A stretch of 64,000 nt of DNA from Metallosphaera sedula DSM 5348 (GTDB lineage: Archaea > Thermoproteota > Thermoprotei_A > Sulfolobales > Sulfolobaceae), in contig NC_009440.1 of the NCBI RefSeq assembly GCF_000016605.1, positions 1,178,001-1,242,000 on the forward strand, read 5' to 3'. Made by a program: the position numbers and the translations under genes. Of this stretch, positions 8,501 to 17,427 are shown piece by piece (position 1 is the first letter of the stretch; every line of letters begins with the position of its first letter). A model generated the notes under the pieces. The model searched no databases. It was not told the DNA's origin and worked only from the letters and a program-made list of their open reading frames with translations.

Positions 8501-9552
8501 TTGAACACCCCCACTAGGGCTGTAGACGGTTCGGGATAGGGACTTTCCTCAGCGAACTTCAGAGCATCCTCAACCCTTTCCCTTGCCTTCCTTCTCTCAT
8601 TCTCCAATCTCTCCTTCTCAACTCCTAGCTTGGTTAGCCTGTTACCTAGTCTAGTGATAGGGTCCATTACCCTCCACAACTCAACCTCATCCCTTTCCCT
8701 ATACTCCTGTCCATCCCCTTCAAAATGTCCCCTAAACCTGTAGGTAACGGCCTCGATCAGGGAGGGACCACCTCCGCTTCTTGCCCTTTGAACGGCCTTT
8801 CTCGTAGCCAGATATACGTCAATCACGTCCATTCCGTCCACTAGGAAGGATGGCACATTCAGTGACATTGCCCTCTGGAAGTGATGGGGTGTAGCCAGGG
8901 CCACGCTCTTCGGGGTAGAATCAGCGTACATGTTATCCTCTATCACAACTATCAGCGGAAGTTCCCACAGGGAAGCGGCGTTCAAGGTCTCGTAAAAGGT
9001 TCCGTGATTTGCGGCCCCCTCTCCAGCAAAGGCCACGGCGACGTTGTCCTCCCCCCTGTACTTGAAGGCGAAGGCTGCACCTGCAGCCTGGGGAAATGAT
9101 GCCCCAACAATCCCGCTACAGGAAAACCTCACCTCCTTGTCGAAAAGGTGCATATGTCCACCTTTCCCTCCACACAATCCCGTGCTCTTGCCAAATATCT
9201 CCGCCGCGAGCTTTCTGATATCAGTCCCCTTGGCTATTGCGTGATGGTGTGGCCTATGCGTGCTCACGACCACATCCTCTTTCCTCAAGTTGCCACCTAC
9301 TCCGACCGCAACAGCCTCTTGACCGGAGGATAGGTGCATCTCACCCCTTATGGGGCCTGAGGCCATGTTAAAGGGATTCTTTCCCTCGTAGTACTTCGCC
9401 CCTATGGCCTCCTCAAACTCTCGAATCAAGTTCATTTGATAGTACATGTTCAAGAGTTGGTCTAGGGTAAAGTTAGCCGACTCGAGTAATCCCTTGAGGT
9501 CCTTAATCGTGGGTTCGGGTTTTAGAAACATGGGTATCACTGTCTTTTTCAT
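8497..9552 (-). CDS. 2-oxoacid dehydrogenase E1 component, alpha subunit
   Basis: This 351-residue alpha chain carries the thiamine diphosphate motif (GEGAANHGTFYE... with N about 30 residues on, ELPLIVVIEDN) and the conserved HRPHHHAIAKG region. It precedes its beta partner with a 4-nt overlap and forms an alpha2beta2 E1. A TATA-like box (CTTTAAATC, 9559-9567) is only about 11 nt before the first ATG but about 32 nt before Met8, so the real start may be ATG 9531 (MFLKPEPTIKDL). Because archaea mostly use ferredoxin oxidoreductases for 2-oxoacids, this complex is likely specialised. Confidence 0.88.
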   Translation of the reverse strand: MKKTVIPMFLKPEPTIKDLKGLLESANFTLDQLLNMYYQMNLIREFEEAIGAKYYEGKNPFNMASGPIRGEMHLSSGQEAVAVGVGGNLRKEDVVVSTHRPHHHAIAKGTDIRKLAAEIFGKSTGLCGGKGGHMHLFDKEVRFSCSGIVGASFPQAAGAAFAFKYRGEDNVAVAFAGEGAANHGTFYETLNAASLWELPLIVVIEDNMYADSTPKSVALATPHHFQRAMSLNVPSFLVDGMDVIDVYLATRKAVQRARSGGGPSLIEAVTYRFRGHFEGDGQEYRERDEVELWRVMDPITRLGNRLTKLGVEKERLENERRKARERVEDALKFAEESPYPEPSTALVGVFK

Positions 9553-9710
9553 TTAAGAGATTTAAAGATTCTCTTGTAATTTAGATTTTCATATTTAGTT
9601 AATTAAGTTGGTGGCATGAAGATAACCAGAATCAACATGTTTAGTTGATGCAACCCTTCTAGGTAAATTGAACGGGTTCGGTGAAGATGTTGGTGCGACC
9701 CGAAGAAGTC

Positions 9711-10118
9711 CTAGCCTGGGCAGGGAATCATTCTCTCTCCTTTCACGGCCGTGACTAGCTTCTGGTCTAAGGTTAACACATGACCGTCCACGCGATTTGC
9801 CAGGGCAACTAGTGACGCGTCGTACACCGTTATACTATACCTCAGGGAAATCTCGTAGGCCTCCCCCACAAATTCTCTGCCTTGATGAACTGGAAAGTTG
9901 GAGATGAGGTCCATACCCCTTTCCAGAACTAGCTCTGCGTCCTTGGGAGAGATCTCTCCCCTCACCACCCTCTTCCTCAAAACGTTCGTAAACTCGTAGT
10001 AGATCAGGTCCAAGAAATGGAGATCGTCGTGTTCCTCAAGTAATTTCCTAACGCACTCGCTACCCGTCTCCGGAAGGAACACGGAGACCAGGGCGGAGGT
10101 ATCAACGATCAACCTCAT
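9711..10118 (-). CDS. VapC-type toxin, PIN-domain ribonuclease
   Basis: The 135-residue PIN domain has acidic residues at the usual places: Asp6 in IVDTSALV, a Glu in YYEFTNVLRK, an Asp in TVYDASLVALA and an Asp in LTLDQKL. VapC proteins cleave RNA when freed from VapB. It overlaps the antitoxin gene by 17 nt and is translated after it. The active-site set looks complete, so the toxin is probably functional. Confidence 0.88.
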   Translation of the reverse strand: MRLIVDTSALVSVFLPETGSECVRKLLEEHDDLHFLDLIYYEFTNVLRKRVVRGEISPKDAELVLERGMDLISNFPVHQGREFVGEAYEISLRYSITVYDASLVALANRVDGHVLTLDQKLVTAVKGERMIPCPG

Positions 10119-10338
10119 CCCTATCCTCCCTCACAAGCGGGGACGAGGGGGACAGCACCCCGTACTTTGCCCTGAGTTCCTCCCTTATTTTATCTGCCTC
10201 CCTCAAGATTGCCCTCTTCTTCTCCCTCCTCACGACGTCCTCAAGGTACTGCCTAACCAGATCGGCGTAATCTATGCCCAGTCTTTCGAGGTCTTCTTTC
10301 AGCCTCTTGCTCACCCTTATGGAGATTGTGTCGCTCAT
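10102..10338 (-). CDS. VapB-type antitoxin
   Basis: The 78-residue protein begins with a ribbon-helix-helix-like segment (TISIRVSKRLKEDLERLGI), followed by a charged helix and a flexible acidic tail that would wrap around the toxin. It lies first in the operon with vapC overlapping its end. Two perfect palindromes cover its promoter, as expected for an antitoxin that represses its own operon. Confidence 0.82.
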   Translation of the reverse strand: MSDTISIRVSKRLKEDLERLGIDYADLVRQYLEDVVRREKKRAILREADKIREELRAKYGVLSPSSPLVREDRDEVDR

Positions 10339-10341
10339 TTC

Positions 10342-10374
10342 AACATGTACATGTTTTGCAAACCTTTAAGGTTT
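10342..10374 (-). promoter_or_regulatory. vapBC promoter with two palindromic operators
   Basis: AACATGTACATGTT (10342-10355) is a perfect 14-bp palindrome directly before the vapB ATG, at the expected transcription start. AAACCTTTAAGGTTT (10360-10374) has perfect 7-bp arms and contains the TATA-like CTTAAAGG, about 29 nt before the ATG. Binding at either site would block initiation. Confidence 0.55.
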
Positions 10375-10780
10375 ACTCTCTTGTAAACGGGAAAATTGTG
10401 ACGTCGAGGGTATACCCCCTGGATCACGGATGGGCTTAAATCCCGATAAACTACCGTGCGGTTAAGCATGTTATACACGCCCTTCACCTTTCTGAACAGT
10501 TTTTGTTACGTTGTACATCAACTAACTCGGTATCAAAGGGGATTCTCAACGGGTGGAGGTGTAGGAGGAGTTCCCATGTGGTTTTCGCGTAAGCCTTTTC
10601 CGCTACGCTTTGTTACGCGTGATTTTTGGTGTCCTCGACTAGATCTTAACTGCCACAGTCAATTTTTTACTGATTATTAATCAACTCTAGTGTCCGGCTA
10701 GACTCAACCTGACCTAAGTTAGCTCGTCCTCGCAAACAGTTTTTAACTTACTTTTTCTCAAAGAATACGGTGATTTGGTA
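10375..10780. other. spacer between vapBC and the catabolic island
   Basis: About 400 bp. A 74-codon plus-strand frame (10456-10680) has no recognisable features and odd composition. A TATA-like TTTTTAACTTA near 10740 and a GGTGAT ribosome site at 10769 serve the next gene. I see nothing else. Confidence 0.4.
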
Positions 10781-11815
10781 ATGTTTGGGGGATTTGGCCC
10801 CTTCTTTGAGGACTTTGAGATAGGACAGGTCATAAGGCACAGACCTTGTAGAACCCTGGAGCAGTCAGATAACGTGCTTTGGTCTACGCTCACCCTGGAT
10901 TACACTCCTCTCTACCTGGACAGCGTCTACGCGTCTTACACGGAGTATGGAAAGGTAATCGTGAACCCAAGGCTTGTCCACTCCACGGTAATAGGCCTTT
11001 CCACCAGGGACACCAGCATTAACACCCTGGCCTTTCTTGGGATTGACTACGAGGAAATGAGGAGGCCCATATATCCAGGGGACACCCTCTGCGTCGAGAC
11101 CGAGGTCGTGGGGAAGAGGGAGTCCAAGAGGCCCAACGTAGGGGTGGTGAGCTGGGTGCATAGGGTCTTCAATCAGAGGGGTGAACCCGTGTATGAAATA
11201 AGGAGAAATAACCTAGTGTATAAGAGGTCTTACTCCCCATGGTTGAAGTTCCTTGAGGGTGGGGAGGCGAAGCCTGAAATCAACGTGCAGAAAGGGGAGA
11301 GAATAGGGCTAAACAAGGAGGAAAGGAGCCTGTCTCACCCAGGATGGGAGGGAAGATACCTCGAGGATTTCACACCTGGGGAGACGGTGATTCATCGCCT
11401 AGGTAGGACAGTATCCCAGTACGACAATCTGTTAACAACTGTGTTGTCCATGAATACCGCAACGCTCCACCTGGACGACGAGTACATGAAGTACCACGAA
11501 TATGGAAAGCCTGTGGTTCAGGGCCCCTTCGTCGTTGGGGTTGGGACGGGAATTTCGTCCTTTGAACTTGGGGGGAACATCTCAGCCGACCGCGGTATCA
11601 GGGAACTCAAGTTGAGGGCTCCAGTTTTTGATGGAGACACTCTCCACGCCGTGAGTGAGGTGGTTGAGGTTCAACCTGGAAAGGAGAGCGGAAGGGTCAC
11701 CCTGAGAACGAGGATTTACAAGAATAACCTCTCGGTAGAGGTGGCAACTTTCATCAGGGAAATCGAGGTTTTCAGGAGAGAGTCCTCCCCATGGGTGAAA
11801 ATATGGAAAGGATAG
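10781..11815 (+). CDS. double-hotdog MaoC-family enoyl-CoA hydratase, mesaconyl-CoA hydratase-like
   Basis: The 344-residue protein has two MaoC-like hotdog halves with parallel openings: FFEDFEIGQVIRHRPCRT near the N-terminus and YLEDFTPGETVIHRLGRT near residue 195. This is the arrangement of mesaconyl-CoA hydratase (Mch-like) proteins, which add or remove water from branched or dicarboxylic acyl-CoAs. ATG 10781 is preferred to TTG 10775 because of GGTGAT six bases before it. The next gene overlaps its end, so hydratase and CoA-transferase are made together. The exact substrate is not known. Confidence 0.78.
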   Translation: MFGGFGPFFEDFEIGQVIRHRPCRTLEQSDNVLWSTLTLDYTPLYLDSVYASYTEYGKVIVNPRLVHSTVIGLSTRDTSINTLAFLGIDYEEMRRPIYPGDTLCVETEVVGKRESKRPNVGVVSWVHRVFNQRGEPVYEIRRNNLVYKRSYSPWLKFLEGGEAKPEINVQKGERIGLNKEERSLSHPGWEGRYLEDFTPGETVIHRLGRTVSQYDNLLTTVLSMNTATLHLDDEYMKYHEYGKPVVQGPFVVGVGTGISSFELGGNISADRGIRELKLRAPVFDGDTLHAVSEVVEVQPGKESGRVTLRTRIYKNNLSVEVATFIREIEVFRRESSPWVKIWKG

Positions 11816-13254
11816 CTTGCCGTGAACTGAGGTCGTTAGTCACGGACCCGATGGACGCAGTGAAGAGTCACCTTCCCAGACATGGGGTAATTGCCTTCGG
11901 TGGAATGTCCGGCTCCTCGGTTCCCAAGGAGTTTCCCAGGGCCATGGCCCAGCATCTGGAGGGAGAGAGTGGATACGCCTTAACCCTTTTCACGGGAGGA
12001 GCCACATCGGAGGAGTTCGAGAGGAACATCTCTAGGATAGGTCACGCATTTCGAAGAAGGTACCCTTTTCTCAGTGGAGGTGTGCATAGGGAACTTGTGA
12101 ACAAAAACGAGCTCGAGTTCTTCGATTACGGTCTCCACAAGTTTAACAGAAAAATCAGATCAGGAGAACTGGGACCAATAGACCTCGCAGTAATTGAGGC
12201 AACTGCGATTCTCGAGGACTGCTCCGTGATACCCTCTCTCTCCCTGGACTCGTCTATCTCCTTTATTAGCGTCGCTAAGAAGGTGATCCTGGAAATCAAT
12301 GAGAGTAAACCTGAATTGGAGGGCCTTCATGACATTTACTTGGGGGATAACGTATCACTCGCGAAGGTTTCCCAAAGGATTGGGGACACTAGGCTGACTG
12401 TACCCCCCTCAAGGATAGGGGCAATACTGGTCACTAGGGAGGAAGATGGATCTCCTGGAGCATATAAGTCTCCTGGAGACGTGGAGGCGAGGATCTCGGA
12501 GAACATCATGGAGTTCATGATGAACGAGATCAGAGAGGGCTTCTCCAGAGAACTATACGAACGGGGGGATTTCGTGATCCAACCTGGGGCTGGATCCCTC
12601 TCTAGCAAGCTCGCAGACGTGTTACCCCAGTCGGGTTTGACCCTAAGTGTGTGGGCTGAAACCCTACCCGCAAAGTGGGCCCTCATTCCTGAGGATAACG
12701 TGAAGTTCATTAGCTCCTCAGCCTTTTTTACCCTACGTGGAGAGGAGAACTTCCTTCGTAAATTCTTTGAAACCGGGGACTTCAGACGGATAGTGCTACG
12801 CGGACAGAACGTCACGAACAACCCCGAGGTGATTCAAAGGCTTAACCTGATGTCCATACTACAGGCAATCGAACTAGATATTTACGGTAATGCCAATATA
12901 TCTCACATACACGGAAATATATATAATGGCGTCGGTGGGTCTGTGGACTTTGCCCCAAACGCTTACATTACCGTGATCGCACTACCCTCGGTCACGGGAG
13001 ACGGTAAGATCTCTAGGATTGTCCCACTCACGACTCACGTAGACGTTCCAGAGCACTACGTGGATGTGGTGGTAACGGAACAGGGATATGCGGACTTAAG
13101 GGGAAAATCCCCCCACGAGAGGGCTGAGGAAATAATAAACAAGTGCGCTCACCCTAGGTTTAGGGACTCCCTTCTACAATATTATGGGAAGGTCAGGGAG
13201 ATGGGACATGAGGCGCATGACCTGAGGCTGGCCCATGAACTGTTCGGTCTTTGA
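11803..13254 (+). CDS. acetyl-CoA hydrolase/transferase family CoA-transferase
   Basis: This 483-residue enzyme of the Cat1/AarC type swaps CoA between carboxylic acids (for example succinyl-CoA or acetyl-CoA and a free acid). Signature segments are IYGNANISHIHG and NGVGGSVDFAPNAY in the C-terminal half and VIAFGGMSGSSVPKEF near the N-terminus. The start is inside the hydratase gene. ATG 11803 follows GGTGA, and ATG 11791 is the alternative. With the hydratase and the acyl-CoA dehydrogenase 9 bp downstream it forms a three-gene acid-activation and oxidation operon. Confidence 0.85.
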   Translation: MERIACRELRSLVTDPMDAVKSHLPRHGVIAFGGMSGSSVPKEFPRAMAQHLEGESGYALTLFTGGATSEEFERNISRIGHAFRRRYPFLSGGVHRELVNKNELEFFDYGLHKFNRKIRSGELGPIDLAVIEATAILEDCSVIPSLSLDSSISFISVAKKVILEINESKPELEGLHDIYLGDNVSLAKVSQRIGDTRLTVPPSRIGAILVTREEDGSPGAYKSPGDVEARISENIMEFMMNEIREGFSRELYERGDFVIQPGAGSLSSKLADVLPQSGLTLSVWAETLPAKWALIPEDNVKFISSSAFFTLRGEENFLRKFFETGDFRRIVLRGQNVTNNPEVIQRLNLMSILQAIELDIYGNANISHIHGNIYNGVGGSVDFAPNAYITVIALPSVTGDGKISRIVPLTTHVDVPEHYVDVVVTEQGYADLRGKSPHERAEEIINKCAHPRFRDSLLQYYGKVREMGHEAHDLRLAHELFGL

Positions 13255-13263
13255 GGTGGACTC

Positions 13264-14445
13264 ATGAATGAGATAACGTCTCTCCTAAACGTTGGGGAGG
13301 ACGTGTCCCTTCTCCTCGAGTCCCTCAGGGAAATGATGGCCAAGTACCCGGAGAAATACTGGGGAGATCTCGATCTCAAGGAGGAGTTCCCCTCGTCCTT
13401 TCTACACGACTTCATGAGTCTAGGTTTCGGAAACGTTCTCTTTCCCAGGGAGTTTGGCGGTGGGGGGCTTGGGGTACTAGATGCCTCCCTACTCCTGAGG
13501 GAGATCAACTTGTTGGGGGGAAACGCCTATTTCGTTCACGGTCAATACTACAACGCGGTCCTCCTTAACAGGTGTGCCCAGGAATCGCTGAAGAGGAGGT
13601 ATTACCCCGAGATCGTGGAGAACAACCTGAAGGTGCTTAGCCTTGCCCTCACTGAACCAGAAGTCGGCTCGGACACAACGAAGATTAAGACCACGGCACA
13701 GAAAGAGGGAAATCGCTTCCTGATCAACGGCCACAAGATCTTCATTTCCAGGGTTGATAAGACGGACTTCTTGATCGTGGTTGCGAGGACCGAACCCTAC
13801 TCTCGAGAGAGGAAGTCCCATGGAATTACCATGTTCCTCGTGGACATGAGAGATTTGAGGGGAAGGATTGAGATGAGGAGGATAAGGACCATGGCCAACA
13901 CTGACGCATACGAGCTATTCATAGAGAACCTCGAGGTTCCAGATACCAACGTGATAGGGGAGGTGGATCAAGGATTCCAATGCCTTCTATCCTGCCTGAA
14001 CGCCGAGAGGATCATGATAGCATCTGAAATGATAGGAAATGCGGAGTATTTCCTAGAGAGGGGGACAGAATACGCTAGAACGAGAGAGGTGTTTGATAGA
14101 CCCATTGGACAAAACCAGGGAGTACAGTTCCCGCTAGCCCAGGGCTTCGCTGACCTCGTAACGTCAGCTCTCGCCCTGAAATACGCAGGAGAGCTTTATG
14201 ACTCCAACGCTGATAATAGGGTTGTTGGGACTTACGCCAACATTGCAAAGTACAAGGCAAGTGAGACCGCGTGGTTCCTTGGAAACGTGGTCATGGACGT
14301 GTTCGGTGGGCTTGGATATGCTAGGGACACTGGGATAGAGAGGAAATTGAGGGAGACCAGACTTTTCCTTGTTGCCCCTGTGTCCAGAAACCTGATACTT
14401 GCGGACCTGGCGCATAACGCCCTCAAGCTACCCAGATCCTTTTAG
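13264..14445 (+). CDS. acyl-CoA dehydrogenase
   Basis: The 393-residue flavoprotein contains the ACAD signature LALTEPEVGSDTTKIKT in the middle domain, FINGHKIFIS-type contacts (FLINGHKIFISRVD) and the C-terminal GGLGYARDTGIERKLRETR. It oxidises an acyl-CoA to the 2,3-enoyl-CoA and passes electrons to ETF. The C-terminus lacks the common catalytic-loop GT and reads VAPVSRNL instead. GAGGTGG at 13253-13259 is a strong ribosome site before ATG 13264. Its likely electron acceptor is the EtfBA at 46783 (inference). Confidence 0.88.
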   Translation: MNEITSLLNVGEDVSLLLESLREMMAKYPEKYWGDLDLKEEFPSSFLHDFMSLGFGNVLFPREFGGGGLGVLDASLLLREINLLGGNAYFVHGQYYNAVLLNRCAQESLKRRYYPEIVENNLKVLSLALTEPEVGSDTTKIKTTAQKEGNRFLINGHKIFISRVDKTDFLIVVARTEPYSRERKSHGITMFLVDMRDLRGRIEMRRIRTMANTDAYELFIENLEVPDTNVIGEVDQGFQCLLSCLNAERIMIASEMIGNAEYFLERGTEYARTREVFDRPIGQNQGVQFPLAQGFADLVTSALALKYAGELYDSNADNRVVGTYANIAKYKASETAWFLGNVVMDVFGGLGYARDTGIERKLRETRLFLVAPVSRNLILADLAHNALKLPRSF

Positions 14446-15614
14446 TCCTCCCTTCCTACTCCTCGATACATTTTCCCGTCCTTAACGACGTAAAGCACGT
14501 TCTCGGGCGAAAGGTTCTCCACGTTCTGGAGAGGATCATTCCTCAGAACCACGAGGTCTGCCAGATATCCCTTCTCTATCCTACCAGCCCTTATTCCCAG
14601 ACACTCCGCCGCCACGGAAGTTGTTGATGCAAGAACTTCGTCGTTTCCCATGAACTGCGAGAGGAGGACCGCTTCCCTGTAATTTTTGCCATGTGGTCTA
14701 GCATCTGAACCCACGTAATCCGTCCCGGTGGCGATCTTAAGTCCCACGGACTTGGCTAACTTAACGTCTTCCTTCATATGCCTTGAGACCGCCTCTTCCC
14801 TGTATCTCCTTACCTCTGGGTTTGCCACGTGAAATGGGATCTCATACGTAGCTAGGGTAGGGATATAACATGTCCCCCTGTCTAACATCATGGATGCCGT
14901 GTCCTTATCGAGGCCAAGCCCGTGTTCAATGGTGTCCACTCCTGCCTCAACTGAGTTGAGGATTGCCTCCCTTCCATAGGCGTGGGACGCTACCTTAAGC
15001 CCAAACCTATGAGACTCCTCCACGATGGATTTCAGCTCGTATGGTCCCAGCCCTGGAAGGATCTTTCCGCCCTGGGAAAACGCTCCCGAGGCGTAGACCT
15101 TTATGACTCCAGCTCCCTGCCTCACGGCTAACCTCACGGCCTTCCTGCACTCATAGGGAGAATCACAATAGAAGGAGTACGACAGCTTTTGTGCCATCTC
15201 AAGGGGCAAATCCCGCGGATCGTCGTCTCCTCCCGTGATGGCCAAGGAGTAACCTGAGGCTATTACTCTAGGGCCTATGATCTCCCCAGATCTCTCCAGG
15301 TTGGAGAGCCTAGTTGCCACCTTACTTCCCAGATCCCTGACCGTTGTAAACCCTGACCTAAGAAGTCTCTCCATATCCCTGGTGCTCCTAATGGCCACGT
15401 CGATCTCGTTCACGAGGTTCCAAGACATTACGTTGTCCTCATGAACTCCGAAGAAGTGGAGGTGGGCATCAATCATTCCAGGGATGATGAAACCCTTCGT
15501 GGAGTCACTCTCCATCTTTCCCTCCTCGACCTCAACGATTTGATTACCCTCAACCAAGACTGTCCCCTCAATGAGTTTAGTCCCGTCGAAAATTTTACCG
15601 CTAAATTTTAACAT
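14442..15614 (-). CDS. amidohydrolase-superfamily metal-dependent hydrolase
   Basis: This 390-residue TIM-barrel hydrolase is of the imidazolonepropionase/prolidase-like group. All metal ligands are visible: HxH in DAHLHF, the carboxylated Lys in VIKVYAS, His in ASHAYG, His in TIEHG and Asp in ATGTDYVG. The N- and C-terminal beta strands form the usual small domain (ADLVVL near the end). It would cleave an amide or cyclic imide/lactam bond. It converges on the ACAD gene with a 4-nt overlap. The substrate is unknown. It may feed an acid into the neighbouring pathway. Confidence 0.82.
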   Translation of the reverse strand: MLKFSGKIFDGTKLIEGTVLVEGNQIVEVEEGKMESDSTKGFIIPGMIDAHLHFFGVHEDNVMSWNLVNEIDVAIRSTRDMERLLRSGFTTVRDLGSKVATRLSNLERSGEIIGPRVIASGYSLAITGGDDDPRDLPLEMAQKLSYSFYCDSPYECRKAVRLAVRQGAGVIKVYASGAFSQGGKILPGLGPYELKSIVEESHRFGLKVASHAYGREAILNSVEAGVDTIEHGLGLDKDTASMMLDRGTCYIPTLATYEIPFHVANPEVRRYREEAVSRHMKEDVKLAKSVGLKIATGTDYVGSDARPHGKNYREAVLLSQFMGNDEVLASTTSVAAECLGIRAGRIEKGYLADLVVLRNDPLQNVENLSPENVLYVVKDGKMYRGVGRED

Positions 15615-15650
15615 GAGGGGAGATAAGACCCCTTGAATAAATCGTTTTCC

Positions 15651-17030
15651 TTAACGGTTTAGAAGGGATTTCACCAGTTTCTCAGAGTCCGAGAAGTCAT
15701 ATCCTCGGTATAACTCTATCTTGCTGGCCTCCATTGAGCCCTCCGCGTGAATCATGAGAGTTAGAATATACCCCGTGAAGTTACTGGATCCAAGCTCCTT
15801 CGCAATCTTCAACACCTGAGTCCTTTCTTTCCCATCCACGGCTCCCCTCAAGTACTTCATGATCTCCTCCCTTCCCTCCCCTGTCAGGTCCTCCTCTGAG
15901 GGCATCGTCGCGATTATCCCACCCGAGACATCTATGAGGTCCCTGACCACGTCGTGGAAGTGGGCGTTGGAGTAGAGCTTACCCACGTTGGTGAAGACTG
16001 GGTTCGGGATAGCCACCCCTTCCTCGATCACTGGAGACATGGCAGCCGACAGGGCTGTTGCCCTCATTACCTCCTTGTACATTATCATGTCCACTATGTC
16101 GTCCCTGACCTGCTTTTCGTTCTGAATTCCGTTAACGAAGGACGCAAGCCTTGCTGCCCCTAGGAAGAGATTGGCAGTTGCTACCCTGTACGAGAGGGCT
16201 GTGAACCTATGGAAGGTGGCGAAAAGTGTGGCGAGCTGACCCGCGAACTTGCTCTCCTGAAATAGGAACACCCTATCCCAGGGCACAAATACGTCATCGA
16301 AAACGGTTAAGGTCTCAAGCTCATAGTCCTGCCTGGAGAGGACTGCAGATGAGTTTCCCTCCAGTTCATCTATGGGTCTCACGTACATCCTGAGCCCTTG
16401 GGTGTTGGCTGGCACGGCAAACGCCACGGCATACTCCTTTTCCTCTTCGCGCATGGCCCTCGTGGGGATCACTATTATCTCATCTGAGACGGCAGCCTGT
16501 GTGGTGTGGGCCTTTGCTCCTCTAACCACTATACCGTCGCTTCTCACCTCCTTGACCCTCAGGTACATGTCGGGATCCCCCTGCTCCTTTGGTCTCTTGG
16601 ACCTATCCCCCTTGACGTCCGTTTGGGCCGTCGCTATGGTAAGGTCCTTATCCCTCACGTGGGTTAGATAGTTCTCGACCCTTTTCGTGTAGTCCGTTCC
16701 CCTCTCCCTGTCCACTCTCCTCGAGGTAATAAGTAGCGCGAAAAGGGCGTCGCTACCAATCGCCTGGGATATGTTAAATATCCCGTTACAGTACATGGTG
16801 AGCCCGTATATCAGACCGTGTCTCTCCATGAGATCTTGACTGTTCCTTGGGACATGAAAGAACTTGCTTTTTCCTTCCTGGTCTACTCTTCCAGGATACT
16901 CAAACAACTTAGAGGCGTGAGAAACGGCTACCTTTATAATGGGATGCTCTGTGGGATCGATCAACTTTCCACGATAGAAAACCTTCCTCTTATCCCTTAA
17001 CCCATTCACGAATTCCTCCTTGCTTCTCAT
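15651..17030 (-). CDS. HpaB-family flavoenzyme (4-hydroxyphenylacetate 3-hydroxylase-like), no Fe-S ligands
   Basis: The 459-residue protein has the HpaB/4-hydroxybutyryl-CoA dehydratase fold (conserved DPKGDR-like TDVKGDRSKRP, GIVVRGAKAHTT, VFDDVFVPWDRVFL, HRF). The dehydratase needs three Cys and a His for its [4Fe-4S] cluster. Here the paired Cys positions are Asn and Ala (NISQAIGSDA) and the whole protein has one Cys, although the His is kept. It therefore cannot be that dehydratase and is more likely a reduced-flavin monooxygenase or flavin-binding relative. It lies 36 bp upstream of the amidohydrolase on the same strand. Confidence 0.75.
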   Translation of the reverse strand: MRSKEEFVNGLRDKRKVFYRGKLIDPTEHPIIKVAVSHASKLFEYPGRVDQEGKSKFFHVPRNSQDLMERHGLIYGLTMYCNGIFNISQAIGSDALFALLITSRRVDRERGTDYTKRVENYLTHVRDKDLTIATAQTDVKGDRSKRPKEQGDPDMYLRVKEVRSDGIVVRGAKAHTTQAAVSDEIIVIPTRAMREEEKEYAVAFAVPANTQGLRMYVRPIDELEGNSSAVLSRQDYELETLTVFDDVFVPWDRVFLFQESKFAGQLATLFATFHRFTALSYRVATANLFLGAARLASFVNGIQNEKQVRDDIVDMIMYKEVMRATALSAAMSPVIEEGVAIPNPVFTNVGKLYSNAHFHDVVRDLIDVSGGIIATMPSEEDLTGEGREEIMKYLRGAVDGKERTQVLKIAKELGSSNFTGYILTLMIHAEGSMEASKIELYRGYDFSDSEKLVKSLLNR

Positions 17031-17427
17031 GATTAATTTCTCTAAAACCCGACTAATAACTTTTCAAGTTGATGCGTGCTAAAGCTCACTATCCTGTCCA
17101 GTGTGACTTTTCGTGGAGCCTTCCCTAAAAACACCTGAAGAAAGTGGAACAGCCACGAGCTTTCCCAGGGCCTCTCACCAACTCAAGGTAGGTTCGCGGG
17201 AAGTCCCCATCTCGAATCTCGGTTTCATGGGATTCTGATCGTCAGGTTATATTCAGATACCAAGAACGTTACTCATCGATCCCAGTTGCCTCATGTTTAA
17301 AGAATTCATGCTGATAACCATGTCCACACGTGACCAGTAATCATTGTTTCTTTTTCGCCTTAATCTATTAATAAACGTTTAAAAGGATTACTTTAAAGTT
17401 TAAAATTTTGAGTGAATATCACTAGTT
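17031..17427. other. spacer with divergent promoters
   Basis: About 400 bp between the HpaB-like gene and the HTH_10 gene. The right end has a TATA-like TTTAAAATTT about 25 nt before ATG 17428. The middle (17090-17240) is GC-richer, like old coding DNA, but I cannot read a protein in it. Confidence 0.35.

Noticed and set aside
10456-10680. 74-codon plus-strand frame in the spacer after vapBC
   Set aside because: Unusual residue mix, no ribosome site and no motif. Probably chance.
15651-17030. Label as 4-hydroxybutyryl-CoA dehydratase of the carbon-fixation cycle
   Set aside because: The paired cluster Cys are replaced and the protein has a single Cys.
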